A stretch of 64,000 bases of DNA, from the NCBI RefSeq assembly GCF_020283565.1, contig NC_060063.1:42120856-42184855 (forward strand), in the 5' to 3' direction. Below are positions 1 through 10,800 of this stretch, one piece after another. Numbering within the stretch: the stretch's first letter is position 1; every line of letters begins with the position of its first letter. The notes under the pieces are model-generated. The model was not told where the DNA came from. It saw nothing but the letters and a program-made list of their open reading frames with translations, and did not search any database. The position numbers and the translations under genes were made by a program. The DNA comes from Trifolium pratense (lineage: Eukaryota; Streptophyta; Magnoliopsida; Fabales; Fabaceae).

Positions 1-1519
1 GTTAGAAGCAGTTCTACATTTTACTTTTCTTATAATATTTGAGTTTTTTTTTCTTCTTTCTTTCCAATTTAGCTTATATATATTCTTTGTTCTCATTTTG
101 TATTATCAGTTGTATCAAATTAACTTGTCAATATGAGGCTTAAGACGGCATGGAATTAAACAGTGAGTTGAATTTTGTGTTCAGGATGGAAATATTTGCT
201 TTTATAGTAATCTTCCACTACAACTTATGTCCTGTTATGTTATTCTGCGTTTCCCTCATCTGCCAAAGCTAGCCACAGTAAAGAAAAGCTAGCCACAGTT
301 ACAGAAGACATGAATCAATTCTGTCAACCGCATAACCAAACACATACGAAATGAATTTTGTTTAAATTGAAACACAAAAAATATAAAAGAATGACACAAA
401 ATAATGACTACTTTGGAAACAATTCCTTGTTTTTTAAATTGTTAAGAGTGCTAGAAACACTCTTTTTTATCAGTTTCTCTGCCGTCTCTCTTTAATTGGT
501 TGAACTTAATGTGAATCTCTAGTTTTGAAAATAGATCTTACATAAAGTTATAAAGTGATTGTTAAGAGAATGTTATAAGGAGAATTTTGTTTGTACTCCT
601 TCATAAATTGTTTTTTGTGGGATTTCCACCAACAAAGGATTTTAGAGGAGCAAAGAAGATACACGAGAATAAAAGAGTCGATACAGAAATATTATTTCAT
701 TGAGGGATATTTTAGGAACATTTTTATTTTTAAAGTGAAAGTAGTTAAATTTGATTATAATTGAGATCAAAACACCAAATATGTATTTTTTGTTGTTTAT
801 ATATTCGAGATTAGAGCGAATACATACATTGATTTATTGAACCATTAAGATGATACATTTTTTTTTTATATGAATTAAGATGATACATTAATAAACATTT
901 TAAGTGGTTATAGACTTACATTGGTTAAAGGGAGCAAAGTAAAATGAATAAATTTCCTGAACAAATAAATAAATTAAGGTTATGCTATAAATTACAAGTT
1001 TATTTTTTTCGCACAAAATTATATATTTTTTTAGATTCTTTAATGTGTTTTTAGATTCTTTATATATTTTTGTATCAAAAAAATTATAAATTTATTATAA
1101 TACATCAAAGAAAACATTTTTTTATGTAAACGGATAAAAACTAAAACTAAAACACCTAAAAGTAGTTCAGTTGATAACTACCTAAAAAAAATTCTACTAA
1201 ACAACTAAAAAATATAGAAAATGCAAAACATTGTCACGGAGCAATGATTAAATAAATAAAAGTATATTTTTTTTATAAGAATAAAATAAATTTTTAAAAG
1301 TAATGCATTTAATGTTTTAAATTTTTTTAAAAAAATATTTTTCTATTTAAAATTTTTGCATTTATTTTCATTTCCTTTAACTATTATCGGAAGTCACTAT
1401 TTATTCAGCATTACCCAAAAAAAATTATTGTATGATTTGAAAAAAGAAAAATCACAGTGCAATGAAATTAAATTAGGGATTCTGAATTTCTGATAGCAAC
1501 AAAACGAAAGAGAAAACGC
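1..1519. other. AT-rich intergenic region upstream of eIF2B alpha
   Basis: No coding region or recognisable element is visible. The stretch is strongly AT-rich with many A and T runs. The last few hundred bases must hold the promoter and 5'UTR of the eIF2B alpha gene, but no single TATA box stands out among the many AT-rich candidates. Confidence 0.5.
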
Positions 1520-4500
1520 ATGGAAAGTGAAGCTCCAACAATGGAGAATAATCCTAAAATTTCAGCCTATTACCAAACGAGGTTAGCGCACTTCGGCGTC
1601 GTCAGTACAGAGTGGTTAGCTCAGGCTCAATCCGCAACAAACCCTCTTCTATCATCATCAACCGATTCAGATACTGATAAAGATACCAATTTCTCTGTAA
1701 TCGATGAATTCAACCGGTGGCGTAGTCATCCCGATTTGGCCGAAGCTGTTGCCGCAATTCGTGCCCTTGCTGCTGTTATCAGCTCTAGCAAAGCTTCTAC
1801 TATGATGCAACTCGAAATTGAACTCAAAAATGCCTCTGATACTCTTAAAGTTTGCATTTTTATCCTTTTCTTATTTTTCTTAATTTAGTAAATTAAGAGT
1901 GTGTTTTTGGTTAGAATCTGTTTGTGAATAGTTTATTTGCAGTTATGTACTTATGCTAGTTAGTTAGTATTTGGGAAATGATGCTGAAAATGATACTATG
2001 AAGTACTACTAGTCTAGGAACTATAAAGTACGGGCACAGACACGGATACCGGAAATGATACTGACACATAGAAGTGATTGAATGTAACCACATGTGTTAG
2101 TTTAAGTGTTATACAATGGACATGTTTGACACTTAGACACCTTATATATGAAATGTCAATGCTACATTATGGGTCTGTTTGGACTGACTTATTTGAGCTT
2201 ATTTACTGTATAAGTTTTGTGAGACTGTTTGGGAGAACTTATGAAAATAGATTATGACAATTTTCATAAGTTTTTTCAGCTTATTTTCATAAGTTCTCCA
2301 ATATAGTATATGAAAACAGATTGTGGTATATATAAAAGCAATTTATCTTTATTTTATTTGTTGCTATAAACTTAGCTTATGTAAGCTTATACATAAGCGC
2401 TTATCATGATAAGTGCTTGTGCTATAAGCCGCAAATAAGTTGTTTATCCAATAAGGTTTTTAGGAAAGTTTATTAAAAAAAAAAAAATCTTGTTTCATAA
2501 AAATAGTATATGACATATTCATAATCTGTTTTCGGCTTATTTCAATAAGGTTTTCAGGATATTTTATAAAAACAGTAGTTTAACTACATTTTGTGATAAA
2601 CCGTAACCCTTTAATCATACATATAAGCACTTGTGTGATAGACCCTATAGTCAATTAAATGTACCCTAAATGAGATATGAAAAAAAAATAATAGTGTTGA
2701 AAAATAGGAAGTGGTAGTTTTTATTTCTTTTATATTTTTGAATTATCTAGTTTTGTGATGAATTTGTTATGTTGAATGTGGGTTAAATCTAACGTTTACA
2801 TTAACAGGCATGGGATACAACCTCTATCTCATTGACAGCGGCATCTGATCTGTTTATGAGATACGTGACAAGGACCTCTGCTTTAGAATTTGAAGACTTC
2901 AACTCTGCTAAATCTCGCTTGATTGAGCGTGCTGACAAGTTTGGGGAAATTTCCTACAAGGTTTGTTTCTGTGTGTGTTGTTCGTTGTGGTGTTAACTCT
3001 TTCTTACTCCTGATGGTGCCTGAATTGGTTATTTGTTTGTTTTGTTTTTGTAGGCTCGCAAAATTATTGCAATGCTTAGTCAAGATTTTATATTTGATGG
3101 TTGTACCATTTTGGTTCATGGTTTTTCCAGAGTTGTCTTTGAAGTTCTTAAACTGGCTGCACATAATAAGAAACGCTTTCGGGTCTTCTGCACAGGTTTT
3201 GTTTTTTCTCTCTCTCTCTCTCTGTCTAAACTCTTTAGTACATGTTTGCACATTAGCATATGCCTCAAAATGACTGTTCACGTTTATACCTTGTTTCATA
3301 ATGGCTGGTCTGATCCAATGGAAAACCGACTTTTTCTTACTTCTGCTAAAATCATGGTGTAGGACTCAATATAGTGTTCAGATATTAGCCAATGTGATTG
3401 TTTAAAACAAGTTCCTGGTTTGAAATTCAGTTTGCTTGTAATCTAAATATGCAGTTAATGCGATGGATTTCACTGTTTGTTAGGAATGGGTTAAGTGAAT
3501 ATAATACAAGTATACAACTATACAAGTAACTAGACTCATATTTAGGTTTTTTGGGAGTTAAAAGGGAAAGGAAGTTGAGGTCTACGTCAGAGGAGGGAAG
3601 AGAAATCCCTCACCTAGTTTGAGAGTGTTTTCGGAGGGAAAGTAAAGGCTTCTAAGTTTTTTTTTTTTTTTTTTTTTTTTTGACAAATATTTTAAGTTAT
3701 AACCAATATTTTATGTTTCTGGTGTATTATAAGAAGTGGGAAAGGATTTGAGGAATTTTTCAATCCCTCCAAAACTGTCCCTTCCCCTTTCAACTCCCAA
3801 ACAATTCCTTAATGTCTTATGATTTTGTATCAAGATGTGGGTTCAGGCTCATTAATGGAGAAATCTTTCACTTTTAGCTACCATTGACTGCCTAACATTA
3901 GTTTCAGACCAAAACTCAAGACCTTTGCATGTAATCATCTTAGTTTCATGGTAATTGACCTATTTTCTCAAGATAGTAATATAAAGAATATTTTTTCCAA
4001 TGTTTAGAAGCTTGGTGGAGATAGTTGGAGCTGTATTTATTAATTCTATTGGCCTTCTAATTTGGTCATGTTTTTAAGTCTTCTGTATAATTTTCCTTAA
4101 CATCCCATGGTCTCCCCTCTACGGGGAATTTGTCTCTGTTAATTGTTTTCTGTTGGAGTTATGAGTTTTAGATAAAAGATGAAGAATTATGATTATGATG
4201 TAATATGGTATAATAAACTTGATACAAGAGGCTAAACACTAACCCCTATTTATAAGGATACAAGACTCCTAATCCTAGGATACATTCTAAGATAAGAAAC
4301 TCATCCCACAAGATAAACTTAGATACTCTAACATACTATCAAGATATTATACGACATTTTCTTCTCTAACATTTTCATTATTACCAATTTGAGATTCAAA
4401 CTTTATAAATTATAATAGTTTTACTTTCCCTAACTTTGCAGAGGGGAGACCAGACCGAACAGGTTTAAGGTTGTCCCATGAGCTGGCCAAGCTCGATGTT

Positions 4501-5034
4501 CCTGTGAAACTGGTGATAGACTCTGCAGTGGCTTATACTATGGATGAGGTAGACATGGTAATTGTGGGGGCAGACGGAGTTGTTGAAAGTGGTGGTATAA
4601 TTAACATGATGGGGACATATCAAATTGCATTGGTTGCAAAGAGTATGAATAAGCCAGTCTATGTGGCTGCTGAAAGCTACAAGGTACTTTTCTCTAGTTA
4701 CTACTAACACTTATCAATCTAATATTTCAGTTGTTAGTACTATAGAATGCCTGCATCATTCTGTGAAGTGTTATATATTAAATAGGAATTGATCTTGTCT
4801 AATTACATGTTCTGTTTTACTCTGCAGTTTGCTCGTCATTACCCTCTGGACCAAAAGGATTTGGTGCCGGCCATACGACCAGTTGATTTTGGTGTACCTA
4901 TTCCATTGAAGGTTGACGTTGAATGCTCCGCCCGGGATTATACTCCTCCTCAATATCTGACTCTGCTTTTCACAGATTTAGGTGTTCTTACTCCATCAGT
5001 TGTTAGTGATGAGCTCATCCAGCTATACTTATAA
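1520..5034 (+). CDS. Translation initiation factor eIF2B subunit alpha
   Basis: Five coding exons join in frame: 1520-1849, 2808-2960, 3054-3195, 4442-4683 and 4828-5034, all with GT/AG borders, giving 357 aa. The product is the alpha regulatory subunit of eIF2B, the cytosolic exchange factor that reloads eIF2 with GTP. In the family, alpha is part of the sensor for phosphorylated eIF2alpha. Evidence: an N-terminal helical region (about residues 20-160) and a C-terminal Rossmann-like eIF2B alpha/beta/delta domain. That domain carries TEGRPDRTG near residue 208, a VGADGVVESGG motif near 250 and KLVIDSAVAY before it. The length is normal for the family. The start is the first ATG of the ORF; a second in-frame ATG lies at codon 8. 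Introns 1 and 3 carry a MITE (about 2169-2452), another inverted-repeat element (about 3540-3812) and a solo LTR (4151-4371), yet the coding exons look intact. The gene appears single and functional. Confidence 0.94.
2169..2452. mobile_element. MITE in eIF2B alpha intron 1
   Basis: The ends are imperfect inverted repeats: the left end reads TTTGGACTGACTTATTTG, and the right end, inverted, reads as a similar TTGGAT...ACTTATTTG. The body is rich in CATAAG and AGCTTAT motifs. A second member of the same family is seen at about 54767-54965. It is non-coding. The exact ends and target duplication are uncertain. Confidence 0.55.
3540..3812. mobile_element. MITE-like inverted-repeat element in eIF2B alpha intron 3
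   Basis: The left end TTTTGGGAGTTAAAAGGGAA matches in inverted form the right end around 3783-3807 (CCCCTTTCAACTCCCAAA). The interior contains a run of about 23 T. It is non-coding, and the boundaries are approximate. Confidence 0.5.
4151..4371. mobile_element. Solo LTR (copia-like) in eIF2B alpha intron 3
   Basis: The 221-bp block starts TGTTGGAG and ends CTCTAACA, the usual TG...CA LTR ends. It is flanked by a perfect 5-bp target duplication TTTTC (4146-4150 and 4372-4376). An internal CTATTTATAAGG looks like an LTR TATA box. No internal retrotransposon region remains, so this is a solo LTR left by recombination between two LTRs. Confidence 0.7.
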
Positions 5035-6300
5035 TCACAGCATATAATTTTCGTCTAATTTTTTTAAACGTTGGCTTAAGTTCATGATAGTTTCTCTTAT
5101 GAAACAATTTTGTAATACAAGTACGTGCGTTGGCAACTTCAGTATCACTGGGGATAGTTTTTTTTTAATTGTATTTGTTAGGCTAAGGTTCGAAGAAATG
5201 CAAGGGCTGCAAGTTCAACCCATATAACTGAATGTGAATTATAAATAATTTAGTTCAAGATACACTTGGACACTAAATGTGAATTCCTAGCTCCTTGTTG
5301 TTTAAGTAAGGACAAACATCTCACTACAGACTACAGCAGTTCACATTTTAGTGTCTCTGCATCCCATTTCATATCTTCTAGCTTTATGGTTTTGTGTTTT
5401 TATATTTGAAGTTCTTAAATATAAAGGGTTTCTACAGTACACAAACACACAGGTCAATAATAACCTTAAAATTTCTCTTACGTTTTGTTAGCCTGTAAGA
5501 GTTTATTTAAAAATTGAGAAATAAAAATACAAAAAGCATTTGATGTTATGAAAATTGAAAAACATTACAGTTATGCTAAGTTTTTAAATTGAATAAGATT
5601 AGTTTTTGAGGCAAAACATTAATAATTATTAGCAGACATTTTTATTGAAAAAATTAACATAAAAATCAAAATTAAAAATCAAAATTTCTCTTATGTTGGT
5701 GTCTCGGAGGTTAGTATGTTGATTTCTAATATTAAGAATTTGTTAGTTTTATATCCAAACTTTGAAGTTATGTTTGTTAGATGACAAACAAATATAAGCA
5801 AATATGATTGCTCATACTTGGTAGTCACCATATTTTTGATTTGATTCCTCCTTGTATTGAAACTTCGGTGAATAATGAAATGAGTTATATTTGTGTTGAT
5901 AAAAGGAAAATTTCTCTTGGTTAAAAATCAAAATTAAAACATTCAAATAAATTATACACCTACAGGCTACAGAATAATTTCACGTTATTTTTTTCCCTCA
6001 AAATCCTTTTTTTTTTTTTTTAAGTATTAACCCTCTAGGTCCCAGAGGAAGGGAGATCCGGTAATCAAGAGTTCAGCTGTGAGGTAAGTAAAGTCTGGCA
6101 AATAATTAATCTCACCAGGAATCAAACTCGGATTCTCCTGAACGATTTGTCTTAGTGGAAATTCATTAATCACTTGAGTCCAATGTCTTGGTTTAAAATC
6201 TTACAACAAAAAGTTATTCTATTTTAAAAAATTAACATACAAATCAATTTGCTCAATTGTAAATACTTACCTTTCGAGAGAAACGAGACTAAATTGGTTG
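5035..6300. other. Intergenic region with LINE tail copy and SINE remnant
   Basis: This stretch holds the 3'UTR of eIF2B alpha followed by repeats. At 5691-5912 is a near-identical copy of the LINE RNase H tail found at 7003-7223. At about 6040-6190 the minus strand resembles a tRNA-derived SINE, with B-box-like GTTTGATTCCTGG. No gene is seen. Confidence 0.5.
6040..6190 (-). mobile_element. tRNA-derived SINE remnant
   Basis: Read on the minus strand, the segment carries a pol III B-box-like sequence (GTTTGATTCCTGG) after a stretch typical of plant SINE heads. The A box and tail are poorly defined, so this is a degraded or partial copy. Confidence 0.4.
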
Positions 6301-6304
6301 AGAG

Positions 6305-6748
6305 TGTTTCTTTTCGCGGTCCCTACTTTTCCCGCGCGCTCTTTGGGATTTTAAAAATACCCTCCTCGCAAGATAACCAGTTAAAATTAAAGGGTTGTAA
6401 AATCTAGAAAAACACAGCTAGCTACTTAAAGTGCGAACTCAATGGAGTGCAAGATTTGGAAAAACATAGTTCCCTACTTACGGTGCGAACTTAGCGAACT
6501 CAGTTCGCACTTTAACCAGCGAATCTTGTAAAATCTAATATTTTTGTCCCTTTCATCCTTTCTTCACCCCTATGAAAATATTTTTATAAGGTTCGCTAGT
6601 TAAAGTGTGAATTGAGTTCACATTTTAAATAGCTAACGGTGTTTTTCCATACTTTGCACCCCTTCAACACGTTGGTTATCTTGTGAGGAAAGTATTTTGG
6701 AAATTTCAGGGGCCATACGAGAAAGACAAGGGGCGCAAAAAGAAACAC
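6305..6748. mobile_element. Long-terminal-inverted-repeat DNA element, about 440 bp
   Basis: About 70 bp at each end are imperfect inverted repeats. The left side runs from TTTCTTTTCGCGGTCCCTAC to CGCAAGATAACC (about 6308-6381). The right side, inverted, runs from TTTCTTTTTGCGCCCCTTG to CACAAGATAACC (about 6667-6745). The centre holds further GCGAACT/AGTTCGC inverted pairs near 6490 and 6590. Long TIRs suggest a Mutator-like non-autonomous element. No clear target duplication was found. Confidence 0.5.
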
Positions 6749-6832
6749 GCGGCGGTTGAAATATAATGTGGACACCAGATTTCATGATGGGGGGAAAGTG
6801 ACAAGCATCTGTTTTAGTTTTCATAACAACGG

Positions 6833-7223
6833 TTGCGCGTTTGTGGCTGCAGTAACAAGCTAGAACAGCAGCAGAATTTCAATCATCAAAGGGGAGGCAG
6901 CAGCCCTATTCTAAGCGTTACGCCGCTTACGCGTGATAATGAATATGACAATGTGATAATTGAAAGTGATGCTCAAGATGTTGTTGACGCTATCTCTTCG
7001 AATTATGTTGGTGTCTCGGAGGTTAGTATGTTGATTTCTAATATTAAGAATTTGTTAGTTTTATATCCAAACTTTGAAGTTATGTTTGTTAGATGACAAA
7101 CAAATATAAGCAAATATGAATGTTCATACTTGGTAGTCACCATGTTTTTGATTTGATTCCTCCTTGTATTGAAACTTCGGTGAATAATGAAATGAGCTAT
7201 ATTTGTGCTGATAAAAGGAAAAA
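6833..7223 (+). pseudogene. LINE RNase H domain tail (fragment)
   Basis: An 87-codon reading frame contains IIESDAQDVVDAISS and IKNLLVLYPNFEVMFVR, the pattern of the RNase H-like domain (RVT_3) at the C terminus of plant non-LTR retrotransposons. The similarity continues after the stop, with YICADKRK-like coding near 7200. The region from 7003 is repeated almost exactly at 5691-5912. It is a 5'-truncated relic, not a gene. Confidence 0.6.
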
Positions 7224-7858
7224 AGAAAAAAGAAAACACTTCCATTCTTTCTTTACCGTAAAAATAAACTACAATGTTTTTAACAAATTGAGTGTCCACA
7301 TTATAGTCTCCTTCACCAGTCATTTGTCTTTATAAAATTATACTTTTGTTGAACTACAATTCTAAAATTATACTACTTTTTGTTGAACTACAAATCTACA
7401 TGATCACTACTCAAGTTATTCTAAATATTTTCCTGAAAATGAATGAGTATATGCAAAAATGTCTGCATGAAATAGAAAGACTTCAAATTATCTATTAGAT
7501 TAAATCATATAAACATGCTCAGTACCTAAGTCTATACATTTTCCTTTTGATACAGTAGAACAGTGGGAATAAAGTCAACTTCAAATCACTGCTCATAATG
7601 GAGAGCTTGATCGTAGTCGAAACTGGTATCAGTTCCATAATATGAATTAGGAAATTTTGTCCCCCTTAATCAAGAACAAAGGTAGAAGGGGTTGAGGAAA
7701 GCCTACTCCTAATGACATTCGTGTCAATTAAACCTAATTCTCATTTTTTTGAATCCTATATATTTCCCTAATCTATCTAAAAGATAGTGATTACAGATCA
7801 ATCAACAAAGGGACGAACTAGTTGGCCCCTATTCCAGAAGCGGGTGGAGGAAACTATA

Positions 7859-10800
7859 TCAAAGGGGCCGCGATGACATTGACCCTTGAGAATATCCATT
7901 GGCAACACTTTGTTTTTTCTTGAAATTTGTAACACTACAATGAGGACAAATATATTCCAGCCCATCTGTTTTTGCATAATCCTGCAGAAGTTGTGAATGA
8001 AAAAAATGAATCCTTGATAAAATTAATACTCTTCATGTATAATTGTAAATGATGATGCCATACCTTAAATGCACCAAGACCCTGCCTTCTGTCACAGCCG
8101 AAGTGGGCCCACTCGCCACATATGCCGCAATTCACCCAATCCCCAGCAGCACTACTGTTGAACAGTAAAAAGATTGTAAAAGTAGATTAGCTGCTGTTAG
8201 TTTCTAATCATCATGAATTGACTGATATTGGCGGCATTGGCTTGAAATTTTTACAGGGATCATAAATGACTTCTTAACAGTTTTACAAACCTGTGACACA
8301 ACAAGCAGCATTCTCCATCCACATCATCATGTGCTAATTCATATTCTAAAAGGTAAGTTTCATAATGTCTCTTGAGTGTATTTCCAACTCCCTGTAGAAG
8401 AAACCTCATGAGAAAATAAGCTTTGGCTGCCAGTTTTTTTTTTTTTTAACAAGGCAAAATGAGATATATTAACAAAAACAGCCTCCTCAGCACAAGATGT
8501 ACCGAGATAGGCTACCAAAGTTTACAAAGAGGCTTTGGCTGCCAGTTAATTTGACATAATCAACAAACATCCAGTCACTACATAAAAATCTAAATTAGTT
8601 GTTGAACTTTTTCGTGCAATTTTAACTATTTTAGATCTTTATCAGATAAATTATTCTGCAGTAAGTCCAGTACTACACGGTGTCTTTCATCGATACGCAT
8701 TTAGATGATAGTTAGATGATCTTGATTTGTCAAAAAAAAAAATTGTGGTATACTGGTAAAGGAATTTTGTCGAAGGTTCGCAGTAAGTCCATAAAGCTGC
8801 ATGTATTGAATTTTGAATTTTGAGATTTGAGCATACATAATCATAAGTGTGTTCTATAGTTAGTTATATTGTATCTTTATTTTCAGTATAGCAGCAGCTT
8901 TGCAACCTGTGATACCGCTAGTGTTTTTTGGGGTAAGCTGCTCTGCCTCACTATCTGGGGGATGGGACTGACTGCTATGCTCTTCAATATTCAGACTCTG
9001 GAAAATTAAGCTAACATAATATTTCCAGTCCTATATATTATACAGGGATAATAGGTTGTAAATCGTGTTTAATTGTTTATTAATTGAGAAGTTTGATGAA
9101 TATTAAAAGACTTAGGAAAGCCTGTGTCTTATCAATCCAAAAGTTTCAAAATGGAATTCCAGAGTCAACATAACAAAATCATAAAAAATGAACCGCACAA
9201 GCACAAAATGTACACAAGGCATAGAACATACAGTCATTCTATTCGTTGATGTGTAATTTCCCATCTTTGAAAAGATTTGTCCCTTCCAGTTGATGCCATT
9301 GCCAACGTGAAATCCTCCCCTTGTAACCACCTAAGAAAACCAACAAATTTTACACAAACTCGTCCACAATAATTCTCAACAAACACAGTTTCACTAACTC
9401 ACCTCTTTATATAAGTTGTAGAGATCAAGGCGTTTGCCATTCAGAATGGCATCAGGAAACTCGGAAAGCCCTCCTTGAGGAATCAGTCGGCTATGCCCCC
9501 GGAGAATCAGAAACTCCATGACATCTTTAAGAAATTCCTCCTACACAGAAAGTTACAACTTTTAAAATTTAAAATTTCAAGAATATATTCTCATTGGATA
9601 TTTGCATTAGAGAGTTTGACTAATCCAGTATGGTTTAGTATTATTAGTAATATTTAGGATAACACCATTTGATGGAATATTGTTAAATATTTTTTGGAAG
9701 TGAACAAAAAAAGTAACGACTGTTTCATGGAATATGGATTCTCATTGAATGTTTGCATCATTGAGAGGCTTCAGTTTAACAAATAGAAAATTTTCAAGTC
9801 ATACCTGTGAAATAATTGATTGCTGACTAGTTAAGTTTTTTAAATCAAAAAATCCTCACATAACCTTGGCTATTATGTAGTAATGTAATACATCAAAGTT
9901 TTAGCACGAGTATAACTTTGGAGACCACACTATTATACTAGGCATCTAATGATACTGAAATGGATATTTTAAACATGGACAAAGGAAAACTCACCTCAGA
10001 GCAAGTCTGTACTGGGCCTCTGCTACAGCCATGTTTCTTCAACGGTAATGGATTCAATGAAATAACCTGCTTAGAATGAGATGAGCTTGAAAATGATTTT
10101 CTCTGTGTGGCAGATGATGATCCAATACTACTACGCTTCAAAGGGACGAGTGGCACATTAGCTTCAACATGAGCACCACCAAAACCATTTATGTCAGAAG
10201 GTCCACGAAAAGGTGCCATTCTATGGCGACGAACATGAGGAATTGGCCTCATTGCAGATACTTTTAATCTCTGCCTAGCTGGAGTTAATGGTGTGCTAAC
10301 CCCATTCACCATTTTCCTATCCTTATCCTCTTCATCTACATTTTTAACAGCACCCTGCCCTGCAAAGACACCATCGTGTATGTCAGGGCTATCCCCTTGG
10401 CTTGATTCACACCTCTTTCTTGTAGGAGGGGGAGGCTTCAACCAAATGGGGGGCTTGCTGAAAACTAAATTGCCATTTTCACATCCATCTTTCTCGGAGC
10501 TTTGATAGAAGAAAAGTAAGCGCTCAGCATCATCTTTCTCAAAAGAAGCTACAGGCAACCCTTGAATACTAGCAATGCCAAGTGCGACTAAACTTCGATA
10601 AGAAACATCAGGTGCTAGCTGTCGCAAAATCTGAAGATAGTAGCAAGACATTTAGTTAAGGATTCAATTCACAAATAAATATGTTTCTATGTAGAATTCC
10701 AATTCTTATTCTTATAATATACAAAACCTTAGGTGCTACACTCTACATCCAGGTATTTATAGGCAAGAAAACCTTGGCACCATCCTGCTTCCATTTCATT

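Noticed and set aside
2883..3362. Several 96-138 codon frames on both strands
   Set aside because: They overlap eIF2B alpha exons 2 and 3 in wrong frames or run into introns.
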